Shown piece by piece: positions 16,096 to 22,224 of a DNA stretch of 22,224 nucleotides. The notes beneath the pieces were generated by a model. The model made no database searches. It worked only from the letters and a program-made list of their open reading frames with translations, and was not told where the DNA came from. The translations under genes were made by a program, and so were the position numbers. Location: contig CANRFX010000011.1 of the NCBI GenBank assembly GCA_947629995.1, positions 1 to 22,224 on the forward strand. The letters run 5' to 3'. This DNA comes from an uncultured Clostridia bacterium (GTDB taxonomy: Bacteria; Bacillota; Clostridia; TANB77; CAG-508). Each line of letters opens with the position of its first letter. The stretch's first letter is position 1.

Positions 16096-16124
16096 TTGAC
16101 AACTAAAGAATTAATGTATATAAT
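16096..16124 (+). promoter_or_regulatory. Consensus SigA promoter for hpf
   Basis: TTGACA at 16096-16101, a 17-nt spacer and TATAAT at 16119-16124: a full consensus match, the strongest in the window. It lies 14 nt after recO. Confidence 0.85.
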
Positions 16125-16155
16125 AACTCATAGAGAAAAGAAAGGAGAAAATTTT

Positions 16156-16683
16156 ATGAAAATTAAAATAATAGGAAAAGAACTAAAAATAACAGAAGCT
16201 ATTAATGACTATGTAGAAAGAAAATTAGAAAGAATTGATAAATATTTTGAAAATGCAGAAGCAGAAGTTACTTTAAAAACAGAAAAAAACGAACAAATAG
16301 CAGAAATCTATGTTACAGCAAATGGCGAGAAATATAGAGCAGTAACAGAGGATAAAGATATGTATGCATCAATTGATAAAGATATTGACATATTAGAAGG
16401 GCAAATTAGAAAGTCTAAAACCAAAAAAGAAAAAATGATGAAAGATGCATCTATAAAAACAATGGAAGTAGCAACAGAACAAGAAATAGAAATGAAAGAT
16501 GAAATAATTAAAACTTCTTATTATGAAATTAAACCAATGTTACCAGAAGATGCTGTTTTAAAATTAAAAGAAAAACCAACACATAACTTTTTAGTATTTA
16601 TTAATGTAGAAACAGGAAAAGTAAATGCAATACATAAATTAAAAGATGGTAAAAATTATGGTTTAGTAGAACCAGAAGCTTAA
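16156..16683 (+). CDS. hpf: Long ribosome hibernation promoting factor
   Basis: The 175-residue long-form HPF dimerises 70S ribosomes into inactive 100S particles. The N-terminal S30AE domain (about 1-95) begins MKIKIIGKELKITEAINDYV and includes YASIDKDIDILEGQIRK. The C-terminal dimerisation domain (about 118-175) reads YYEIKPMLPEDAVLKLK, then HNFLVFINVETGKVNAIHK and DGKNYGLVEPE. The start at 16156 has AAAGGAG about 9 nt upstream. An in-frame ATG at 16096 falls within the -35 box and is rejected. A very strong promoter and a dedicated terminator make it a single-gene unit. Confidence 0.96.
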   Translation: MKIKIIGKELKITEAINDYVERKLERIDKYFENAEAEVTLKTEKNEQIAEIYVTANGEKYRAVTEDKDMYASIDKDIDILEGQIRKSKTKKEKMMKDASIKTMEVATEQEIEMKDEIIKTSYYEIKPMLPEDAVLKLKEKPTHNFLVFINVETGKVNAIHKLKDGKNYGLVEPEA

Positions 16684-16688
16684 AAAAG

Positions 16689-16718
16689 AAAAGGCAGGAA
16701 ATCAAATCCTGCCTTTTT
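16689..16718 (+). terminator. Terminator of hpf, probably bidirectional
   Basis: The 11-bp stem AAAAGGCAGGA/TCCTGCCTTTT (16689-16699 with 16707-16717) has a T tail on this strand. The A-rich flank upstream would serve as a T tail for the convergent spore protein gene. Confidence 0.88.
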
Positions 16719-16794
16719 GATGTACAAAATAAGTAAAATCATTAAAAGCAAAATTTAACTTCCTGTGCCTTTATAACAACCAATAGAAATAAAA

Positions 16795-16992
16795 CTATTT
16801 CATAGATTGTTCAGCTTGTTGGATCATTTTTCTAACCATATTTCCACCGATTTTTCCAGCATCTTTAGAAGATAAATCTCCATTATATCCATCTTTTAAG
16901 TTAACACCAACTTCACTAGCTACTTCATATTTGAATTTATCTAAAGCAGTCATAGCTTCTGGAACTAATTTTCTGTTTGAATTGTTTGCCAT
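16795..16992 (-). CDS. Alpha/beta-type small acid-soluble spore protein
   Basis: The protein has 65 residues on the minus strand. SASPs coat and protect spore DNA and are degraded by the Gpr protease at germination. The protein has the two family signatures: LDKFKYEVASEVGVNL, containing the Gpr cleavage region (KYEVASE), and GKIGGNMVRKMIQQAEQ. A perfect AGGAGGTG ribosome binding site precedes the ATG. I looked for a SigG promoter in the 110 bases upstream and saw no convincing match. This gene is the best evidence that the organism makes endospores. Confidence 0.95.
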   Translation of the reverse strand: MANNSNRKLVPEAMTALDKFKYEVASEVGVNLKDGYNGDLSSKDAGKIGGNMVRKMIQQAEQSMK

Positions 16993-17114
16993 GTTTTTTC
17001 ACCTCCTGTAATATTACATTATAAGAAAAAACCTTTGCTTTTTCTAATACTATCATTTGTTAAAATGAGAAAAAATAAACAAGTAATTTTTTCCAAACTA
17101 AAATAAAAATAATC

Positions 17115-17143
17115 TTGCAATTTGAAATTTTTAAAGTTATAAT
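17115..17143 (+). promoter_or_regulatory. SigA-type promoter for the HAD phosphatase gene
   Basis: TTGCAA at 17115-17120, a 17-nt spacer and TATAAT at 17138-17143, 30 nt before the start codon. Confidence 0.8.
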
Positions 17144-17172
17144 GGGAAAGATACAAATAAGAGGTGGAAAAT

Positions 17173-18042
17173 ATGTATAAATTAGTAGCAATTGATTTAG
17201 ATGGAACATTGTTAAATCAATATGGAATAGTTACAGATAATACAAAAAATGTAGTTCAAAAAACCATAAAAAAAGGAATTCATGTAATACTTGCATCTGG
17301 AAGACCAATTGATTCAATGAAAGCTATAGCAAAAGAAATTGGAAGCAAAAATTATTTTATTGCTGGAAATGGAGCAATTATTTATGATATTCAAAAAGAT
17401 GAAATTATATATAATAATTTTTTGCCAAAAGAAAAAATTTTAGAAATCATAAAAATATGTGATGAAAATAGTATATCATATAATGTATATACTGATAAAA
17501 CAATAATTGCAAATGCTTTAAAATACAATGTTTTATATTATCAAAAAGAAAATTTAAAAAAAGAAGAAAGTAAGAAAACTAAAATTAGTATTGTCGAAAA
17601 TATTTATGAATATGTAAAAAATACAAAAGAAAATAAATTTTTAAAAATGACAATTTGTGATGAAAATAAAACAGTATTTCAATCAATTATGAGGAAACTA
17701 AAAAAAATAGTTGGAATAGAAGTATTAGATGTTTCTCATATGTCTAGAAAAACGATAAAACAAGGAACAGAAGAATATATGATAGAATATTATTATACTG
17801 AAATAACAGCTCAAAATGTAGACAAATGGAATGCACTAGAATATTTAATAGAAAAATTAAATATAAAAAAAGAAGAATTAATTGCAATTGGAGATAATAT
17901 AAATGATAAAAAAATGATTGAAAATGCAGGTTTAGGAATTGTAATGCAAGGAAGTACACCAGAAGTTATAAAAATAGCTGATTACATTACAAAAACAAAC
18001 AATGATGAAGGAGTAGCAAAAGCATTAGAAAAATTTTGCTAA
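17173..18042 (+). CDS. Cof-type HAD-IIB family sugar-phosphate phosphatase
   Basis: The 289-residue protein has HAD motif I as DLDGTLLN (Asp8 nucleophile, Asp10 acid/base). Motif II is ASGRP. Motifs III and IV are a Lys region and GDNINDKKMIENAGLGIVM. The order and large C2B-type cap insertion (about 85-200) place it in the Cof/YidA group. This group dephosphorylates sugar phosphates and FMN-like compounds with loose specificity. The start at 17173 follows GAGGTGG by 6 nt; a GTG at 17164 is part of that binding site. It is a single-gene unit between its promoter and terminator. Confidence 0.92.
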   Translation: MYKLVAIDLDGTLLNQYGIVTDNTKNVVQKTIKKGIHVILASGRPIDSMKAIAKEIGSKNYFIAGNGAIIYDIQKDEIIYNNFLPKEKILEIIKICDENSISYNVYTDKTIIANALKYNVLYYQKENLKKEESKKTKISIVENIYEYVKNTKENKFLKMTICDENKTVFQSIMRKLKKIVGIEVLDVSHMSRKTIKQGTEEYMIEYYYTEITAQNVDKWNALEYLIEKLNIKKEELIAIGDNINDKKMIENAGLGIVMQGSTPEVIKIADYITKTNNDEGVAKALEKFC

Positions 18043-18066
18043 AGTATAAATTATAAATTAAAAATT

Positions 18067-18096
18067 AAAATAGCTTTTTGCTATTTTTTTATTTTT
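18067..18096 (+). terminator. Terminator of the HAD phosphatase gene
   Basis: The 8-bp stem AAAATAGC/GCTATTTT (18067-18074 with 18080-18087), loop TTTTT, is followed by a long T run. Confidence 0.85.
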
Positions 18097-18158
18097 ACAA
18101 CCAAATATTACAAAAAAGTTACAAAAATATTAAAATTTAATAACAATATACAATTTCA

Positions 18159-18187
18159 TTGATTTTGAAGTTTATTTGAGTTACAAT
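18159..18187 (+). promoter_or_regulatory. Possible promoter of the Tad/Cpa-like cluster
   Basis: TTGATT at 18159-18164, a 17-nt spacer and TACAAT at 18182-18187. The match is moderate, and the leader to the start would be about 55 nt. I see no other strong element in the 206 bases between the two genes. Confidence 0.45.
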
Positions 18188-18248
18188 GAAATAGATGAGT
18201 ATTTTGTAAAAAAATATAGAAAAATAAATTTTAAGGGAGGAATTTGTA

Positions 18249-19346
18249 ATGGCAACAAATCCAATGCAAAGAAAAGCAAGAAATTCATTTTTATTAGGAA
18301 TGTTATTAATGTTAGTAATTTCAGGAGCAGTAATAGCATTGCTATTTATGCAGTTAATGAAATTACAACAAGAAGAAAAAGAAGAAATGGCAGCAAGTGT
18401 AAATGCTTATGTTTTAAATCAAGACGTTAGTTCAGGACAAGTAATTACAACAGATATGTTAACAACACAAGTAGTAAATAGAAACCTTGTTCCAAGTAAT
18501 GCTACAAGTGATATATCTGTAATTGAAAATTATTCTCTTCAAGATAAAGAAGGCAATGATGTATATACAAAAGTAGAAAATGGACAAGCTAAATTATATA
18601 TAAAAATTGCTAGTAAAAATAATAAAGAATATGAGTTAAAATTATCTGATACTAACAATTACTATATTGAAGAAGGACAAGATAGAACTTATATTGAACT
18701 AAATAGTGTACCATTAGTAGCAAAAGTTACAATGAAAAAAAATACATTAATCACAACAGAATTATTAAGTAAAAGCGATAATACAGTACAAGATGATGTT
18801 AGAAAACAAGAATACAATATGCTAGTATTACCAACAGATTTAGCAACAGGTGATTATATCGATATTCGTTTAATGATGCCATCTGGACAAGACTTTATTG
18901 TAGTATCTAAAAAAGAAGTTTCTATACCACAAAACAATGGTGTAGATTCATCAGATACAATATGGGTTAATCTATCAGAAGATGAAATTTTACATATGAG
19001 TTGTGCAATTGTAGATGCGTTCCAAAAAAATGGAGCAAAATTATATGCAACCAAATATACAGAAGCAGGAATGCAAGCAGCAGCGACTCCAACATATCCA
19101 TTAAATGAAAGCACATTAACAATGTTAAGAAATGATCCAAATGTTTTAGAAAGAGCAATGAATGCAATAGCAGCAAGGTATAATAATTCTGATATGACTT
19201 CATTAAGAAATAATATTAATTCAGTAATTGAACAACAAGGAGAAGAAGCAAATTCTAACTTAGAGACAAATATGCAAGAAAGTATAACTAATTCTAAAAA
19301 CTCTAGACAAGAATACTTAGATTCTTTAGCAGGAGTTGTAGAATAA
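18249..19346 (+). CDS. cpaB: CpaB/RcpC-like SAF-domain protein
   Basis: The 365-residue protein has a short cytoplasmic N-terminus and one membrane segment (about 14-36). A SAF domain follows: NAYVLNQDVSSGQVITTDML, then the repeat-like KVTMKKNTLITTELL. A periplasm-side region ends with a long helical, Asn/Gln-rich tail. CpaB/RcpC proteins belong to Tad pilus assembly machines. Here the downstream CpaE-like and CpaF-like genes support that context. GGGAGG precedes the ATG at 18249. An upstream reading frame from 18176 overlaps the start in another frame and is not supported. Confidence 0.75.
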   Translation: MATNPMQRKARNSFLLGMLLMLVISGAVIALLFMQLMKLQQEEKEEMAASVNAYVLNQDVSSGQVITTDMLTTQVVNRNLVPSNATSDISVIENYSLQDKEGNDVYTKVENGQAKLYIKIASKNNKEYELKLSDTNNYYIEEGQDRTYIELNSVPLVAKVTMKKNTLITTELLSKSDNTVQDDVRKQEYNMLVLPTDLATGDYIDIRLMMPSGQDFIVVSKKEVSIPQNNGVDSSDTIWVNLSEDEILHMSCAIVDAFQKNGAKLYATKYTEAGMQAAATPTYPLNESTLTMLRNDPNVLERAMNAIAARYNNSDMTSLRNNINSVIEQQGEEANSNLETNMQESITNSKNSRQEYLDSLAGVVE

Positions 19347-19368
19347 TAAAAAAGGGAGAGAAATACAC

Positions 19369-20068
19369 ATGAAGAAAATTGGGTTTATAGGAGCCTATGA
19401 TAAAACAGATTTAATTGTATATGTGGCAAAAATATTAGTAACATTAAATAAAAAAGTGTTAGTAGTTGATTCAACAGTAAACCAAAAAGCAAGATATATT
19501 GTACCAGCTATAAACCCAACTATAAAATATGTTACAAATTTTGAAGACATTGATATAGCAGTAGGGTTTGAAAATTTAAGCGATATAAAAAAATATTTAG
19601 GTGTAGCAGAAGAACAAGAATTAGAATATGATATAGCTTTAATCGATACTGATAACCCAGAAGGCTTTGAAAACTTCGAATTAAAAACAGCTCGGAAAAA
19701 ATTATTTTGTAACTTCTTTTGATAACTATTCTTTAAAAAAAGGATTGGAAATACTTCATGGATTAAAAGATGTAATAAGTCTAACAAAAATATTATTTTC
19801 GAAAGAAATGTTAAAAGAAGAAGATGATTATTTAAATTTCCTTTCATTAGGATATAAAACAGTATGGAATGAATATAAAATTTATTTTCCAATTGAAAAT
19901 GGAGATTTAAATGTTATTTATGAAAATCAAAGATTAGCAAAAATAAAATTCAAAAAATTAAGTATCCAATATAAAGACGGATTAGCATACATTGCAGAAG
20001 AAATATTGGAAAATGTAAGTGAAGCTAACATAAGAAAAACAATTAAATTAATTGAAAAAGGAGTATAG
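19369..20068 (+). CDS. Degenerate CpaE-like P-loop protein, needs +1 shift at 19693
   Basis: This is a 232-residue protein when C19693 of the in-frame CGG is skipped; otherwise it ends after 117. The fold looks like the MinD/ParA/CpaE group. An N-terminal strand KKIGFIGAYDKTDL sits at the P-loop position but lacks the GK[ST] signature. Then come VLVVDSTVNQ, like the Walker A' strand, and YDIALIDTDN, like Walker B. ATP binding is therefore doubtful. The shift joins LKTA to GKNYFVTSFDNYSLKKGLEI, plausible for the strand after Walker B. It lies between the CpaB-like gene and a second CpaE-like gene. GGGAGAG precedes the ATG. Confidence 0.78.
19690..19722 (+). other. +1 frameshift site 7 (GCT-C-GGA) in the CpaE-like gene
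   Basis: In-frame CGG at 19693-19695 follows GCT. The zero frame reaches TGA at 19720. The +1 frame (GGA AAA AAT TAT) is open to 20068 and ends 2 nt before the next start, as expected for an operon member. Confidence 0.8.
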
Positions 20069-20070
20069 CA

Positions 20071-20910
20071 ATGTCAATTGTAACATTTTGGAATAATGGA
20101 GAAGAGCAAACAGGAAAAACACTATCTTTAGCTGCAATTTGCACATATTTAGCAATCGAACATAATTATAGAATACTAGTTATTTCAACAGGATACAAAG
20201 ACGAAAATTTAGATAATTGTTTTTGGACACCAAATAGAACTAAGAAAAATCTAGGATTATTTGGACCAAACACAAATATGGCAATGGAAGAAGGAGTTGC
20301 AGGATTAATAAAGATAATGAGAAGCAATAAATTATCTCCAGATCATATTACAAATTATACAAAAATCATATTCAAAGATAGATTAGAGATCCTGCCAACT
20401 TTTAAAGGCGATATAAATGAATATAATAATGAAATAAGAAAATATTATCCAGATATTATTAATTTGGCAAATAGTTATTATGATTTAGTGTTTGTAGATT
20501 TAGACAAACAAGTAAGAGACGATATAGAAGAAACTATTCTAAATAATTCTAATTTAATTGTTGCAAATTTAAGTCAAAGATTGACAAGTATAAATATATT
20601 TGCACAACTTAGAGAAGAAAATAATATTTTTAAATCTAAAAAAACATTATTATTAATTGGAAGATATGATAAATTTTCAAAATATAATATAAAAAATATA
20701 TCAAGATATTTAGGAGAAAAGAATAAAGTTTCTACAATTCCATATAATACATTATTTTTTGAAGCTTGTGAAGAAGCAACTGTACCAGATTTATTCTTAA
20801 GACTAAAAAGAACAGAAGAAGATGATAGAAATGGTTTTTTTATTGCAGAAGTAAAAAGAACAGTAGATAACATAATATATCGTTTAGAAGATTTAGCCAT
20901 GAAAATGTAA
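20071..20910 (+). CDS. CpaE-like P-loop ATPase
   Basis: This 279-residue protein is of the MinD/ParA type. The P-loop is NNGEEQTGKTLSLAA (10-17), so GKT is kept but the classic KGG start is not. YRILVIST is at the A' position and YYDLVFVDLDKQ at Walker B. IVANLSQRLTSINIF and TLLLIGRYDKFSKYN follow as in CpaE/MinD proteins. CpaE-type ATPases help place or organise Tad machines. It begins 2 nt after the previous stop, with AAGGAG inside that gene, so the two are likely translated together. Confidence 0.8.
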   Translation: MSIVTFWNNGEEQTGKTLSLAAICTYLAIEHNYRILVISTGYKDENLDNCFWTPNRTKKNLGLFGPNTNMAMEEGVAGLIKIMRSNKLSPDHITNYTKIIFKDRLEILPTFKGDINEYNNEIRKYYPDIINLANSYYDLVFVDLDKQVRDDIEETILNNSNLIVANLSQRLTSINIFAQLREENNIFKSKKTLLLIGRYDKFSKYNIKNISRYLGEKNKVSTIPYNTLFFEACEEATVPDLFLRLKRTEEDDRNGFFIAEVKRTVDNIIYRLEDLAMKM

Positions 20911-20927
20911 AGGAGGAAAACTTTAAA

Positions 20928-22224
20928 ATGACAATAACTAACATCTTATTAACACTAGTAGTACTAAGCATAGCGGGTTACACTATTTTCTATATTATTA
21001 AGAAAAAGAAAACAGCAGAAGTAGAAGTTCAAGTAGATGTAGATGACAAAACTTATACTATAGAAAAAATGATGGAATTCGTAAAAAGAAGATTAGACGA
21101 GATTACAAAAATTAACCTTTATGATATTGGGCTTTCAGAAGAAGAATTAAAAAGAAGAAAAAATAAAAAATATGAATTAAAAAAGGCATTAAAAGGATGT
21201 ACCTATGGTGATGTAAATGATAAAAAATATGTAAAAGAATTGATTTTTGATTTACTAGAACATGAATATGGTGTAACAGAAGGAAATATATCAAAAGCTA
21301 TTCCTTTTGATATTCCATCTCTTTTAACTGCACAAGATAAATTTGATATATTAATTTATACATACAAAAAGGAATTTGGATATGAAGCTTTAACAGAACT
21401 AATCAAAAAATACGATTTAGCAAGTTTAAAATACGTTGAAGGAGAAACTAAACCTTCTTATGTAATAACAAGTAATGAAATTGAAGAAATTTATGAAAAA
21501 GAAAATATAGTATTATCTTTTGCAGACAAATTATCTGTTGTTGTACAGAGAATTTATCAACATTATAAAGGATATAGTAGTATTGATGAAGTAAGAGATA
21601 TGAATATAGATGGTGTATCTGGCGGAGTATCTGGATTACCAGAAAGCTTCTTAAGCCAAGTTGCACAAGTAGATGGGGATTACTTAGAACAAGTATCAGA
21701 ACACAAAGTACCAAGAGCATGTGACAGTATTTGGATATTCTTCCAAGGTAAATCTATTCGTTTAGCATTTTTATCATTTGGAACAGAAGCAGAGCTAAAA
21801 AGAGTTTGCCAAAATATTTATAAATATAACAATCCAGGTCAGTTATCTGATACAAATGGTTATAAAATTAATGAAATGAAAGACGGTTCTCGTGTCGTTG
21901 TTGTTAGACCAAGTTTCTCTGAAACATGGGCATTCTTTGTAAGAAAATTTGATGTTAAACGTTCTACATTAGAGCAATGGTTTAAAGGAGAACCTGGATG
22001 TGAAGATTCAATTGAATTATTAAAATATTTAGTAAAAGGAGCAAGAATTATATCAATTACTGGTGAGCAAGGTTGTGGTAAAACAACTATGCTTATGGGA
22101 ATGATTGAAAATATTTATGAAACAATGAACATCCGTGTTCAAGAAACTGCATTCGAGCTTCACTTAAGAAAAATTTACCCAACAAGAAATATTTTAACAT
22201 TCCGTGAAACAGAAACAATTTCAG
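20928..22224 (+). CDS. cpaF: CpaF/TadA-like secretion ATPase, N-terminal part
   Basis: The frame is open from ATG 20928 to the window end (432 codons), and the gene continues beyond. AAAGGAGG stands about 9 nt before the start. An N-terminal hydrophobic segment (about 5-24) followed by KKKK predicts a membrane anchor, unusual for CpaF proteins. The middle region resembles the N-terminal domain of type II/IV secretion ATPases (SFSETWAFFVRKF, RSTLEQWF). The Walker A motif is GEQGCGKTT (379-387). The Walker B and His boxes would lie outside the window. CpaF powers Tad pilus extrusion. GACGGT and GGCGGA here hold CGG only out of frame, and CGT reads as Arg. Confidence 0.8.
   Translation, partial: MTITNILLTLVVLSIAGYTIFYIIKKKKTAEVEVQVDVDDKTYTIEKMMEFVKRRLDEITKINLYDIGLSEEELKRRKNKKYELKKALKGCTYGDVNDKKYVKELIFDLLEHEYGVTEGNISKAIPFDIPSLLTAQDKFDILIYTYKKEFGYEALTELIKKYDLASLKYVEGETKPSYVITSNEIEEIYEKENIVLSFADKLSVVVQRIYQHYKGYSSIDEVRDMNIDGVSGGVSGLPESFLSQVAQVDGDYLEQVSEHKVPRACDSIWIFFQGKSIRLAFLSFGTEAELKRVCQNIYKYNNPGQLSDTNGYKINEMKDGSRVVVVRPSFSETWAFFVRKFDVKRSTLEQWFKGEPGCEDSIELLKYLVKGARIISITGEQGCGKTTMLMGMIENIYETMNIRVQETAFELHLRKIYPTRNILTFRETETIS

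Noticed and set aside
16993..17110. SigG promoter for the minus-strand spore protein gene
   Set aside because: I looked for a GNATR-type -35 and CATNNTA-type -10 at proper spacing and found no acceptable pair.
18176..18430. Small reading frame overlapping the cpaB start
   Set aside because: It overlaps the CpaB-like gene in another frame, has no ribosome binding site and a random-looking Lys/Asn-rich product.
5856..19695. Sequencing or assembly error as the cause of the seven frame breaks
   Set aside because: The same short contexts (TCGGA, ACGGA, GTCGGAAA) occur out of frame in many genes without any break. All breaks coincide with in-frame CGG, always one extra C before GGN, and never elsewhere. 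Random or context-driven errors would not respect reading frame.
1..22224. tRNA, rRNA, CRISPR arrays, insertion sequences
   Set aside because: I saw no cloverleaf-like or rRNA sequence, no spaced direct repeats and no transposase gene. In particular no tRNA that could explain the CGG decoding is in the window.

Overview
The window is very AT-rich bacterial DNA with AGA-dominated arginine usage and strong AGGAGG-type ribosome binding sites. Most genes are on the + strand. An alpha/beta-type small acid-soluble spore protein and a spore photoproduct lyase point to an endospore-forming Firmicute. ThyX instead of ThyA, the rpsO-pnp and era-yqzL-recO orders and a Tad-type ATPase cluster fit an uncultured-type, low-GC Clostridia lineage. 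Species cannot be read from the window.

Layout. 1-663 is the 3' part of clpX, ending in a terminator. 764-2349 is an operon of a membrane-anchored unknown and a PflA-like radical SAM protein. 2459-4760 holds thyX, a coaE-like kinase and splB. 4817-7410 holds rpsO with a structured leader, then pnp. 7523-12464 holds a membrane-anchored putative zinc metallopeptidase, queA, tgt and a WG-repeat protein. 12679-13971 is a GT4 glycosyltransferase, followed by a pair of inverted GC-rich hairpins. 14171-16082 is era-yqzL-recO. 16156-16683 is hpf on its own consensus promoter. 16795-16992 is the spore protein on the minus strand. 17173-18042 is a Cof-type HAD phosphatase. 18249-22224 is a Tad/Cpa-like locus: CpaB-like SAF protein, two CpaE-like P-loop proteins and a CpaF-like ATPase cut by the window end.

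Main discovery. Five genes (pnp, the metallopeptidase, tgt, recO and the first CpaE-like gene) are each interrupted by one or two apparent +1 frameshifts, seven in total. All seven lie at an in-frame CGG codon. Skipping the C each time restores the frame, gives a glycine (GGA/GGC/GGT) and rebuilds a full-length protein with conserved motifs. I found no in-frame CGG used as an ordinary arginine codon, although CGA, CGC, CGT and AGG all are. About twenty out-of-frame CGG trinucleotides inside genes, several in near-identical local sequence, leave the frame intact. This frame dependence argues against sequencing error or pseudogenes. It suggests that in this organism CGG lacks normal triplet meaning and CGGN is read as a four-base glycine codon, or triggers an efficient +1 shift. 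Essential housekeeping genes, and two genes needing two shifts in series, imply high efficiency.

Secondary points of interest are the inverted hairpin pair at 13970-14082, a possible S15-binding switch in the rpsO leader, an SplB lacking the usual hydrogen-donor cysteine, a metallopeptidase whose HEXXH lies beyond two shifts, and a CpaF-like ATPase with an N-terminal membrane segment.
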